Assembly (NCBI GenBank): GCA_900539915.1
Contig: UQDU01000047.1
Location: forward strand, 1 to 14,912
Direction: 5' to 3'
Origin: an uncultured Bacteroidales bacterium
Lineage (GTDB): Bacteria; Bacteroidota; Bacteroidia; Bacteroidales; Muribaculaceae
DNA: 14,912 bases
Part shown: piece after piece, positions 7,513-14,826 of the stretch
How positions within the stretch are numbered: the stretch's first letter is position 1
How the letters are laid out: each line of letters opens with the position of its first letter
Position numbers and translations under genes: made by a program
Notes under the pieces: model-generated
What the model was told of the DNA's origin: nothing
Databases searched by the model: none
What the model saw: the letters and a program-made list of their open reading frames with translations, nothing else

Positions 7513-8879
7513 AGTACGATACCATAAATGATAACGACACCCATAGGCTCTGCGAGCCTTTGGCTTCATATAGTCATTGCTGCAAGGACTCATCGCTTTT
7601 TTCGAATGCAATGGCAGACACCGCACCTCACGACATCAGAGTAATAGAGCTCTTTGCCGGTGTCGGCGGTTTCCGAATCGGATTGGAGAGAGCTTCCTCC
7701 CACTTCAAGACCATATGGAGCAATCAGTGGGAACCATCAACCAAAAGGCAAGACGCATCTATGATATATGTCAGGCAGTTTGGCTTAGAAGGGCATTCTA
7801 ATGCTGACATCAACACTATAGACACCTCTCAGATTCCCATGGCCGACATGCTTGTGGGAGGTTTCCCTTGTCAGGATTATTCCGTAGCCACTACGCTCAA
7901 AAACTCCGGAGGCATCGAAGGGAAGAAAGGGGTCCTGTGGTGGCAGATACACCGTATTCTCAGGGACCATCCTGCTCCGCCCAAGTATCTGATGCTTGAA
8001 AATGTAGACCGTCTTCTCAGTTCGCCGGCCTCTCAAAGGGGGCGTGACTTCGCCATAATCCTGGCATCACTTTCAAATCTGGGATATGCCGCCGAATGGA
8101 GAGTAATAAATGCGGCTGAATACGGTATGCCTCAGCGAAGGAGACGCACATATATATTTGCTTTCAAAGACGACACACCGATAGCCTCGTCAATCAAGAA
8201 TCCCTCAGACTGGATTTATGATGATGGCATAATGGCCGCAGCATTTCCGGTTGACGTAAACCGCGCAGCTCTTTCCATATTTCCGCTTGGAAGAGACCTG
8301 TCAGAAGTTTCACAAAACTTCAATCTGGGCAAAAATACGACTCCTTTTAAAAATTCGGGGTTGATGATTAATCATACTGTCCACACCGTTGCCACCACAC
8401 CCACGTATGATGGCCGCACAGTAACGTTAGGAGACATCCTTATAGATGAAGCAGATGTCCCGGACAATTTCTTTATACATGATACAGATATTGACAAATG
8501 GCGTTACGCCAAAGGCGGAAAGTCTGAAAAACGCATCAACAAGACCACCGGATTCGAATACAATTACTCCGAAGGAGCCATGGCATTCCCCGACAGCGTA
8601 GAAAAGCCATCCCGTACAATAATTACTGGAGAAGGCGGAGCTGCCCCATCGCGCTTCAAACATGTAATACTCACACCGAGCGGACGTTATCGCCGCCTTA
8701 CACCTGTCGAATTAGAGCGACTCAATATGTTTCCTGACAACCACACATATGGAGCATCAGATATGCGCAGGGCATTTCTGATGGGCAACGCTCTTGTCAC
8801 AGGCATTGTCGAACGGATTGGGCTGCAACTCATTCATCGCATCCAATCCAATACTGACAGTGCATCAGTAAAAAAATGA
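7509..8879 (+). CDS. DNA (cytosine-5-)-methyltransferase of the restriction-modification pair
   Basis: This 456-residue enzyme would transfer a methyl group from S-adenosylmethionine to C5 of cytosine, protecting host DNA from the adjacent endonuclease. The C5-methyltransferase motifs appear in order: I, VIELFAGVGGFR (45-56), the SAM loop; IV, GGFPCQDYS (117-125), with catalytic Cys121; VI, ENVDRL (164-169); VIII, QRRRRTYIF (209-217); IX, RRLTPVELERLNMFPD (395-410); X, MGNALVTGIVERI (425-437). The variable target-recognition region lies between VIII and IX and holds the site specificity. The start overlaps the endonuclease stop by 4 bp. About 40 residues precede motif I, longer than common, and a second ATG at 7611 (Met35, MADTAPHDIRVIELF) would give a compact 422-residue form; I cannot decide between them. 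The stop codon is 1 bp from the cvpA -7 box. Confidence 0.95.
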   Translation: MKYDTINDNDTHRLCEPLASYSHCCKDSSLFSNAMADTAPHDIRVIELFAGVGGFRIGLERASSHFKTIWSNQWEPSTKRQDASMIYVRQFGLEGHSNADINTIDTSQIPMADMLVGGFPCQDYSVATTLKNSGGIEGKKGVLWWQIHRILRDHPAPPKYLMLENVDRLLSSPASQRGRDFAIILASLSNLGYAAEWRVINAAEYGMPQRRRRTYIFAFKDDTPIASSIKNPSDWIYDDGIMAAAFPVDVNRAALSIFPLGRDLSEVSQNFNLGKNTTPFKNSGLMINHTVHTVATTPTYDGRTVTLGDILIDEADVPDNFFIHDTDIDKWRYAKGGKSEKRINKTTGFEYNYSEGAMAFPDSVEKPSRTIITGEGGAAPSRFKHVILTPSGRYRRLTPVELERLNMFPDNHTYGASDMRRAFLMGNALVTGIVERIGLQLIHRIQSNTDSASVKK

Positions 8880-8880
8880 G

Positions 8881-8888
8881 TAACTTTG
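8881..8888 (+). promoter_or_regulatory. -7 box of a probable cvpA promoter
   Basis: TAACTTTG is a full match to TAnnTTTG and ends 7 bp before the cvpA ATG (8896). The transcript would therefore be leaderless or carry only a few leader bases. No clear TTTG exists at the -33 position, which would fall inside the methyltransferase coding region. Confidence 0.5.
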
Positions 8889-8895
8889 CAGTATT

Positions 8896-9336
8896 ATGAC
8901 TTTTATTGATATTGTCATCGTTATTGTGCTGCTCGGAGGGCTCGGCGTGGGCTTTTCGAGGGGCATCACGCGCAGCCTGGGGAGCGTGGCGGCTATAGTG
9001 GTGGCTGTAATCGCCTGCCATACCATCGGACGCGGACAAAGCGTGCCGACCAACATGCTTATTTTCGCCGTGGCCTACATCGTGGTCCTGCTGCTGTCGT
9101 CGGCGTTGCACAATCTGATTAAGATGACGTTTCTCAAGCCGCTTGACCGCCTGCTCGGAGCCGCTTTCGTGGCCGTGGAATACATGGTGGGGCTGAGTCT
9201 GCTGATGAATCTGTGGATATGGCTCCGCTCCATGACAGGCACACCCGAGACGTCATGGATAGGCGATGTATGGGCACAAAAAGTCATAGCGTTAGGTCCA
9301 TGGCTGATGGGCTGCCTGTCAACTTTGGGTCACTGA
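8896..9336 (+). CDS. CvpA family membrane protein
   Basis: This 146-residue protein has four hydrophobic segments, at about residues 3-20, 26-44, 53-73 and 87-109. The sequence IDIVIVIVLLGGLGVGFSRG near the N-terminus is the typical CvpA/colicin-V-production opening, and LKPLDRLLGAAFVAVEY (80-96) is the conserved middle. The family is named for a requirement in colicin V export in E. coli; its molecular role in Bacteroidota is not settled. It lies 36 bp before sufB on the same strand, so it may be part of the suf transcription unit, although a separate promoter candidate lies between them. Composition is GC-rich, like the suf genes and unlike the upstream restriction module. Confidence 0.85.
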   Translation: MTFIDIVIVIVLLGGLGVGFSRGITRSLGSVAAIVVAVIACHTIGRGQSVPTNMLIFAVAYIVVLLLSSALHNLIKMTFLKPLDRLLGAAFVAVEYMVGLSLLMNLWIWLRSMTGTPETSWIGDVWAQKVIALGPWLMGCLSTLGH

Positions 9337-9353
9337 CGCGCGTTATATATCTG
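9324..9353 (+). promoter_or_regulatory. Candidate sufB operon promoter
   Basis: TTTG (9324-9327), 18 bp and TATATCTG (9346-9353) resemble the Bacteroidota promoter, with one mismatch in the -7 box and a spacer one base short of the usual 19-21. It spans the cvpA stop codon and would give a leader of roughly 10-15 nt before the sufB ATG at 9373. I see no clear IscR- or Fur-like operator. Confidence 0.35.
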
Positions 9354-9372
9354 TTAACCCCCTACAAGGAAG

Positions 9373-10878
9373 ATGGACAACGAATTAGATAAAGACAAAA
9401 TGGACGCGACACCGGATGACGGCAAGAATAAAGCCGCACACCCCGACGACATCATACACGAGGTCACCGGGAGCGAATACAAGTACGGTTTCACGTCAGA
9501 TATAGACACCGACATCATACCTGTCGGCCTCAACGAGGACGTCATCCGCCTCATCTCAGCTAAAAAAGAGGAGCCGGAGTGGCTTCTGGACTTCCGTCTG
9601 AAAGCCTACCGCAAATGGCTGACGATGAAGATGCCGACATGGGCGCACCTTGACATCCCCCCTATCGACTATCAGGCCATCAGCTACTTCGCCGCCCCCA
9701 AGAAAAAGGAGGGCCCGAAGTCTATGGACGATGTGGATCCCGAGCTAATCAAGACATTTGACAAGCTCGGCATACCGCTTGAAGAGCGTGCCGCCCTGAC
9801 CGGCATGGCCGTCGACGCGGTCATGGACTCGGTGAGCGTCAAGACCACCCACCGCGAGAAGCTGGCCGAACTCGGCATCATATTCTGCTCGTTCAGCGAA
9901 GCCGTGCGTGATTACCCCGACCTGGTAAAAAAATACCTCGGCACGGTGGTACCACCGACCGACAACTACTTCGCGGCTCTCAACTCGGCTGTATTCTCCG
10001 ACGGCTCATTCGTCTACATCCCCAAGGGTGTGCGCTGCCCGATGGAACTGTCGACCTACTTCCGCATCAATGCTGCCGGCACAGGCCAGTTTGAACGCAC
10101 ACTTATCGTGGCCGACGATGACAGCTACGTCAGCTACCTCGAGGGGTGCACCGCCCCGATGCGCGACGAAAACCAGCTCCACGCCGCCATCGTGGAAATC
10201 GTCATCGAGCACCGCGCCGAAGTCAAATACTCAACAGTGCAAAACTGGTGGGCCGGCGACAAGGACGGCAAGGGCGGTATCTACAACTTCGTGACCAAAC
10301 GCGGACTCTGCCGCGGCGACCACAGCAAACTCTCGTGGACGCAGGTGGAGACCGGCTCGGCCATTACATGGAAATACCCCTCCACCATACTCAAAGGAGA
10401 GTCGAGCGTCAGCGAATTTTACAGCGTGGCCGTCACCAACAACTACCAGCAAGCCGACACCGGCACCAAGATGATACATCTGGGCAAAAATTCTCGCTCC
10501 ACCATAGTCAGCAAGGGCATCTCGGCAGGACACTCGCAGAATTCCTACCGCGGACTTGTCAAGGTGGCTCCCAAGGCCACCGGGTGCCGCAACTACACCC
10601 AGTGTGACTCCCTGCTGCTCAGCTCCACATGCGGCGCCCACACATTCCCCTACATCGACGTGCTCAACGACTCGAGCGTAGTGGAACACGAAGCCACAAC
10701 CTCCAAGATTTCCGAGGACCAGATTTTCTACTGCAACCAGCGCGGCATCTCCACCGAGGACGCCGTGGCCCTGATAGTCAACGGCTACGCCAAAGAGGTA
10801 ATGAACAAGCTCCCAATGGAGTTTGCCGTAGAGGCACAGAAACTCCTCGCCGTAACCCTCGAAGGCTCCGTCGGCTGA
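9373..10878 (+). CDS. sufB: Fe-S cluster assembly scaffold protein SufB
   Basis: SufB is the main scaffold of the SufBC2D complex, on which Fe-S clusters are built in the cytosol. Its 501 residues match the usual length near 490-500. The N-terminal segment (about 1-100) contains KYGFTSDIDTDIIPVGL and the WLLDFRLKAYRKW motif; the beta-helix core follows. By my recollected alignment to E. coli SufB, Cys411 (TQCDS) corresponds to Cys405 and Glu440 (EHEATTS) to Glu434, both needed for cluster formation, with His439 alongside. The ending FAVEAQKLLAVTLEGSVG is highly conserved. The ATG at 9373 follows the cvpA stop by 36 bp. It is the first suf gene of the unit, and sufC starts 45 bp after its stop. 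Confidence 0.98.
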   Translation: MDNELDKDKMDATPDDGKNKAAHPDDIIHEVTGSEYKYGFTSDIDTDIIPVGLNEDVIRLISAKKEEPEWLLDFRLKAYRKWLTMKMPTWAHLDIPPIDYQAISYFAAPKKKEGPKSMDDVDPELIKTFDKLGIPLEERAALTGMAVDAVMDSVSVKTTHREKLAELGIIFCSFSEAVRDYPDLVKKYLGTVVPPTDNYFAALNSAVFSDGSFVYIPKGVRCPMELSTYFRINAAGTGQFERTLIVADDDSYVSYLEGCTAPMRDENQLHAAIVEIVIEHRAEVKYSTVQNWWAGDKDGKGGIYNFVTKRGLCRGDHSKLSWTQVETGSAITWKYPSTILKGESSVSEFYSVAVTNNYQQADTGTKMIHLGKNSRSTIVSKGISAGHSQNSYRGLVKVAPKATGCRNYTQCDSLLLSSTCGAHTFPYIDVLNDSSVVEHEATTSKISEDQIFYCNQRGISTEDAVALIVNGYAKEVMNKLPMEFAVEAQKLLAVTLEGSVG

Positions 10879-10923
10879 TACATATACAAAATAACAAGAC
10901 ATCCCACCACATCATATAAGACG

Positions 10924-11682
10924 ATGAACGAACTTCTTCTCGACGTAAAAGATCTGCATGCCTCGATAGAAGGCAAAGAGATACTCAAAGGCATCAACCT
11001 CCAGGTACGCCCCGGCGAGGTGCATGCCATCATGGGACCCAACGGCTCCGGCAAAAGCACCCTCAGCGAGGTGCTTGCCGGCGATCCGGCATTTACCGTC
11101 ACCTCCGGCGAGGTAGACTTCCACGGCATGGACCTGCTGAGCCTCTCTCCCGAAGACCGCAGCCACGAGGGACTTTTCCTCTCGTTTCAGTATCCGGTGG
11201 AGATACCGGGCGTGTCAATGGTCAACTTCATGCGTGCAGCCCTCAATGCCAAGCGCAAATACTTCGGACAGGAACCGATGTCGGCCGGCGATTTCCTCAA
11301 ACTGATGCGTCAGAAACGCGCCATCGTAGAGCTTGACAACAAACTTGCATCGCGCTCGGTCAACGAGGGTTTCTCAGGCGGCGAGAAGAAACGCAACGAA
11401 ATCTTCCAGATGGCAGTCCTCGAGCCGCGCCTGAGCATCCTCGACGAGACCGACAGCGGCCTTGACATAGATGCACTGCGCATAGTGGCCGGCGGCGTCA
11501 ACAAGCTCCGCAGCGACTCCAACTCCACCATCGTAATCACCCACTATCAGCGTCTGCTCGACTACATCAAGCCCGACTTCGTACACATCCTCTACAACGG
11601 CCGCATCGTGATGACCGGAGGACCCGAACTCGCCCTGGAGCTTGAAGAACGTGGCTACGACTGGATTAAGGAAGCTAACTGA
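10924..11682 (+). CDS. sufC: Fe-S cluster assembly ATPase SufC
   Basis: SufC is the ABC-type ATPase of the SufBCD complex; its nucleotide-driven dimerisation reshapes SufB-SufD during cluster assembly. It is soluble, unlike transporter ATPases. The 252 residues carry Walker A GPNGSGKST (38-46), Q-loop Gln89, signature FSGGEKKRNEI (150-160), Walker B with SILDE (171-175), the SufC-typical ETDSGLD (175-181) and H-loop His207. It is complete with no substitutions at catalytic positions. The 45-bp gap after sufB holds no terminator-like hairpin, and sufD starts 8 bp after the stop, supporting one operon. Confidence 0.98.
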   Translation: MNELLLDVKDLHASIEGKEILKGINLQVRPGEVHAIMGPNGSGKSTLSEVLAGDPAFTVTSGEVDFHGMDLLSLSPEDRSHEGLFLSFQYPVEIPGVSMVNFMRAALNAKRKYFGQEPMSAGDFLKLMRQKRAIVELDNKLASRSVNEGFSGGEKKRNEIFQMAVLEPRLSILDETDSGLDIDALRIVAGGVNKLRSDSNSTIVITHYQRLLDYIKPDFVHILYNGRIVMTGGPELALELEERGYDWIKEAN

Positions 11683-11690
11683 TTACGGAC

Positions 11691-13040
11691 ATGAGCAGTC
11701 TACAACAATATATCAATCTCTACCGCGACAATCGCGACACCCTTGACCGCGGCAGCGCACCTGTCATCAACGCGATGCGTCCCGCAGCCCTGAAGGTGCT
11801 TGAAGGGTCGCGCCTTCCCGACACCTGCGACGAGCGGAGCCAGCACACATCGGTCGAACAGATGTTTGCCCCCGACTACGGCGTCAATCTCGGGCGTGTC
11901 AACATCCCGGTGGATATAGCGGCGACTTTTGCATGCAATCTGCCCAACATGTCGACTCTGATGGGCATAGTGGTCAACGACTTTTTCACCCCGACCTCCA
12001 CGCTCGTCAACCGTCTGCCCGAAGGTGTCATATTCGACTCCTTGCGCAAAGTGGCAACCTACCGTGCCGACATACTTGAGAAATACCTCAACAAGATAGC
12101 CCCTCAGACCGACTGCGGCGTGGCTCTCAACACCCTGCTGATGCAGGACGGCGTGGTAATCTACATCCCGGCTCATGTGGAGCTGGCCAAACCGCTCCAG
12201 CTGGTCAACATATTCAGCTCGCCCACTCCGCTGATGGCCGCACGCCGTCTGCTCGTCATACTCGAAGACGGGGCGAAAGCCGATGTGGTGATATGCGACC
12301 ACACCCAGGACGATGCGCAGCAGTATCTCGCTTCGCAGGTCACAGAAATCAGCCTCGGACGCGATGCGTCACTCGGGCTGTACTCCCTTGAAGAAGCCTC
12401 GCTACGCACCTCACGCTATGCCCAGACCTATGTCAGACAGCATGAGAACTCGCGTCTCAACCACCACTACGCCGCACTGGCCGCCGGTGTGACACGCAAT
12501 GAGTTTACCGTCGACCTCATCGGCGAGCACGCCGAGTCACTGCTGACCGGCATGGCCATAGGCATGGACCGCGAACACATCGACTGCAACACAGCCGTCA
12601 ACCACCGTGTGCCCCGCTGCCAGAGCAATCAGGTATTCCGCTATGTCATGGGTGGTACCTCGCAGGGCGTATTTGACGGAGGCATCGTCGTGACCCCCGA
12701 CGCGCCTTTTACGGTGGCTTACCAGAGCAACCGCAACGTGCTCGCATCGACCGAAGCCCGGATGCACTCCAAGCCGCGTCTGGAAATATACAACGATGAG
12801 GTCAAATGCAGCCACGGAGCCACCATCGGCCAGCTCAACGAGGAAGCACTATTCTACATGCGGTCACGAGGCATACCTGCCGCCGAAGCACGTGTGATGC
12901 TGATGCAGGCTTTCATGGCCGATGTGATTGATACAGTAGGACTCGAGTCGCTGCGTGACCGTCTGCGCCATCTCGTGGAGATGCGTTTCAATGGACAGGC
13001 CGCCTCATGCCGCCGATGTTCCGAACCGTCTGACAATTAA
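11691..13040 (+). CDS. sufD: Fe-S cluster assembly protein SufD
   Basis: SufD is the paralogous partner of SufB in the SufBC2D scaffold and is linked to iron acquisition. The 449-residue protein has a divergent helical N-terminus and the shared SufB/SufD beta-helix core, with GMAIGMDREHIDCNTAVNHR (about 285-304), the conserved DEVKCSHGATIGQLNEEALF (369-388) and RGIPAAEARVMLMQAF. Cys373 and His375 correspond by motif to E. coli Cys358 and His360; the His is important for activity there. The C-terminus carries a short extra tail, GQAASCRRCSEPSDN, with a Cys-x2-Cys pair that I do not recognise as a family feature. Spacing is 8 bp from sufC and 14 bp to sufS, so it is surely in the same operon. 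Confidence 0.97.
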   Translation: MSSLQQYINLYRDNRDTLDRGSAPVINAMRPAALKVLEGSRLPDTCDERSQHTSVEQMFAPDYGVNLGRVNIPVDIAATFACNLPNMSTLMGIVVNDFFTPTSTLVNRLPEGVIFDSLRKVATYRADILEKYLNKIAPQTDCGVALNTLLMQDGVVIYIPAHVELAKPLQLVNIFSSPTPLMAARRLLVILEDGAKADVVICDHTQDDAQQYLASQVTEISLGRDASLGLYSLEEASLRTSRYAQTYVRQHENSRLNHHYAALAAGVTRNEFTVDLIGEHAESLLTGMAIGMDREHIDCNTAVNHRVPRCQSNQVFRYVMGGTSQGVFDGGIVVTPDAPFTVAYQSNRNVLASTEARMHSKPRLEIYNDEVKCSHGATIGQLNEEALFYMRSRGIPAAEARVMLMQAFMADVIDTVGLESLRDRLRHLVEMRFNGQAASCRRCSEPSDN

Positions 13041-13054
13041 ACCATTAGAGCAAC

Positions 13055-14269
13055 ATGTTTGATACCGCTGCATACCGCAAGGATTTTCCGATACTCGAGC
13101 GCAAGGTCTCGGGCTACCCGTTGGTGTACCTTGACAACACCGCCACCACCCAGACCCCACGTCAGGTGGTGGAAGCGATTGACAACATGTACTACCACAC
13201 CAAGGCCAACGTGCACCGTGGTGTCCACACCCTGTCACAAGAGGCCACAGACCTCCAGGAGGCGACCCGCGAGAGGGTTAGAGCCTTTATCAACGCTGCA
13301 TCGACCGATGAAATCATCTTCACGCGAGGCACCACCGAGAGCATCAACCTCGTGGCCTCGTCGTTCGGCAGCATGCTTGAGGACGGTGCGGAGATAATAC
13401 TGACCGTGATGGAGCACCACGCCAACATAGTCCCCTGGCAGCTGCTCCGCCGCACCAAGGATGTCACCCTGGTGCCGGTAGGCATCAACCCCGACGGCTC
13501 TTTAGACATGGAAGCCCTGCACAAGGCTTTCAACGAACGCACAAGGCTCGTCAGCATATGCCACATCAGCAATGTGCTCGGCACAGTCAACCCCGTCAAG
13601 GACATCATCAGGCTCGCACACAGCCACAGCGTACCCGTACTCATAGACGGCGCACAGGCCATAGGACACATGAAAGTCGATGTCCGGTCCTTGGATGCCG
13701 ACTTCTACGTGTTCTCCAGCCACAAGATGTACGGTCCGGCCGGCGTCGGAGTGCTCTACGGCAAAGAGAAATGGCTTGAAAAGATGCCGCCCTACCAGGG
13801 AGGAGGCGAGATGATAGGGCATGTGACCTTTGAGAAGACCACTTTTGCCGAACTGCCTTTCAAATTCGAGGCCGGCACACCTGACTTTGTAGACATTTCG
13901 GCATTCAATACGGCCATTGACTATCTCGAAGGTATCGGCCAGGAGCGCATAGAAGCCCACGAAACCGAATTGCTCGACTACACCACGGCCAGGATGCTTG
14001 AAATCCCCGGGATGCGCATCTTCGGCACCGCTCCGGGCAAAGCCCCTATCATATCTTTTCTCGTGGGCAATATCCACCACTACGACATGGGGATGCTCCT
14101 TGACAAGCTCGGCGTGGCCGTGCGCACAGGCCACCACTGCGCCCAGCCGCTGATGCACGTCCTCGGCATCGAGGGCTGCGTCCGCGCATCGTTCGCCCTC
14201 TACAACACCCGTGAAGAGGCCGACGCATTCCTTGCCGCCCTCCACCGCATCATTCCTATGCTTTCATAA
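13055..14269 (+). CDS. sufS: Cysteine desulfurase SufS (group II)
   Basis: SufS is a PLP enzyme that converts L-cysteine to alanine, holding the sulfur as a persulfide for delivery to SufB. The 404 residues contain YLDNTATTQTP (25-35), FTRGTTESINLV (89-100), EHHAN with His121/122 (120-124), DGAQAIGH (198-205), SSHKMYGPAGVGVLYG with PLP-lysine Lys224 (221-236), FEAGTP (271-276) and RTGHHCAQPL with catalytic Cys362 (357-366). Arg377 fits the substrate carboxylate-binding position. The short active-site loop around RTGHHC is the group II (SufS-type) form, as opposed to the longer IscS type. Such enzymes usually need SufE or SufU as sulfur acceptor; neither is found in this window. Confidence 0.97.
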   Translation: MFDTAAYRKDFPILERKVSGYPLVYLDNTATTQTPRQVVEAIDNMYYHTKANVHRGVHTLSQEATDLQEATRERVRAFINAASTDEIIFTRGTTESINLVASSFGSMLEDGAEIILTVMEHHANIVPWQLLRRTKDVTLVPVGINPDGSLDMEALHKAFNERTRLVSICHISNVLGTVNPVKDIIRLAHSHSVPVLIDGAQAIGHMKVDVRSLDADFYVFSSHKMYGPAGVGVLYGKEKWLEKMPPYQGGGEMIGHVTFEKTTFAELPFKFEAGTPDFVDISAFNTAIDYLEGIGQERIEAHETELLDYTTARMLEIPGMRIFGTAPGKAPIISFLVGNIHHYDMGMLLDKLGVAVRTGHHCAQPLMHVLGIEGCVRASFALYNTREEADAFLAALHRIIPMLS

Positions 14270-14275
14270 AAGACT

Positions 14276-14704
14276 ATGAGATACACGCCTGAAAACATCA
14301 CCGCACTCGGGCCGGATGAGATATTCGTGTTCGGGAGCAACCTGCAGGGCATCCACGCCGGGGGAGCGGCACGAATGGCCCACAAGCATTTTGGTGCCAT
14401 ACTGGGTCAGGGCGTAGGGATGCAGGGACAGTCCTATGCCATACCCACGATGCAGGGAGGAGTAGATACAATACGTCCGTATGTCGACGATTTCCTTGAA
14501 CTCGCCGACGAGTGGGACCAGAATACATTTCTGGTCACGCGCATAGGGTGCGGCATAGCCGGTTTCACCGACGAGGAGATAGCTCCACTGTTTGACCGTG
14601 CCTTGGATATGTACAATGTCGTACTCCCGAAATCCTTTGTAGAGATTCTCGTGCGCCGACGCAAAGAGTCAGGCCGGCCACTACCTGAGGGATTCAGCAT
14701 GTAA
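14276..14704 (+). CDS. Macro-domain-like protein of unknown function, last gene of the suf unit
   Basis: This 142-residue soluble protein belongs to a widespread uncharacterised family seen in bacteria and phages; I believe some members are annotated A1S_2505-like. Conserved stretches are FGSNLQGIHAGGAARMA (19-35), the glycine-rich FGAILGQGVGMQGQSYAIPT (39-58) and VTRIGCGIAGFTDEEIAPLF (87-106). The asparagine, glycine-rich loop and IGCGIAG loop recall the ADP-ribose-binding loops of macro domains, so a nucleotide or ADP-ribose ligand is possible, but this is inference. It starts 6 bp after the sufS stop with no room for a promoter, implying co-transcription with sufBCDS. No Fe-S cysteine pattern and no resemblance to SufE, SufU or SufT is seen. 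Confidence 0.8.
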   Translation: MRYTPENITALGPDEIFVFGSNLQGIHAGGAARMAHKHFGAILGQGVGMQGQSYAIPTMQGGVDTIRPYVDDFLELADEWDQNTFLVTRIGCGIAGFTDEEIAPLFDRALDMYNVVLPKSFVEILVRRRKESGRPLPEGFSM

Positions 14705-14796
14705 AGGCCGGGGTTGCATAACTTGTATTCAGTCCCTCAAACTTGTCGGGATGCACCACGGTGCAATTTCGCTGACTTAAGGAATACACACATCGC

Positions 14797-14826
14797 AGTA
14801 GGGACATGCCATGGCATCTCCCTACT
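14797..14826. repeat. Palindromic intergenic repeat, copy 2
   Basis: This 30-bp palindrome has a single mismatch: AGTAGGGACATGCC, then ATGGCATCTCCCTACT, where C14818 would need to be G to pair with C14805. It is the single-palindrome form of the composite repeat at 1805-1889 and has similar flanks (14783-14796 on the left, GCTTAAG at 14856-14862 on the right). It begins 93 bp after the last base of the macro-like gene. The rest of 14705-14912 shows no gene or promoter that I can support. Confidence 0.85.

Noticed and set aside
4595..9336. Functional link between bioA and the suf operon through the Fe-S enzyme BioB
   Set aside because: bioA faces the other way, is separated by the restriction module, and BioA itself uses no Fe-S cluster; proximity is probably chance.
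10231..10902. Long minus-strand frame opposite sufB (and a similar one at 13502-14245 opposite sufS)
   Set aside because: High-GC coding strands commonly leave open antisense frames; the sense frames are unmistakable SufB and SufS.
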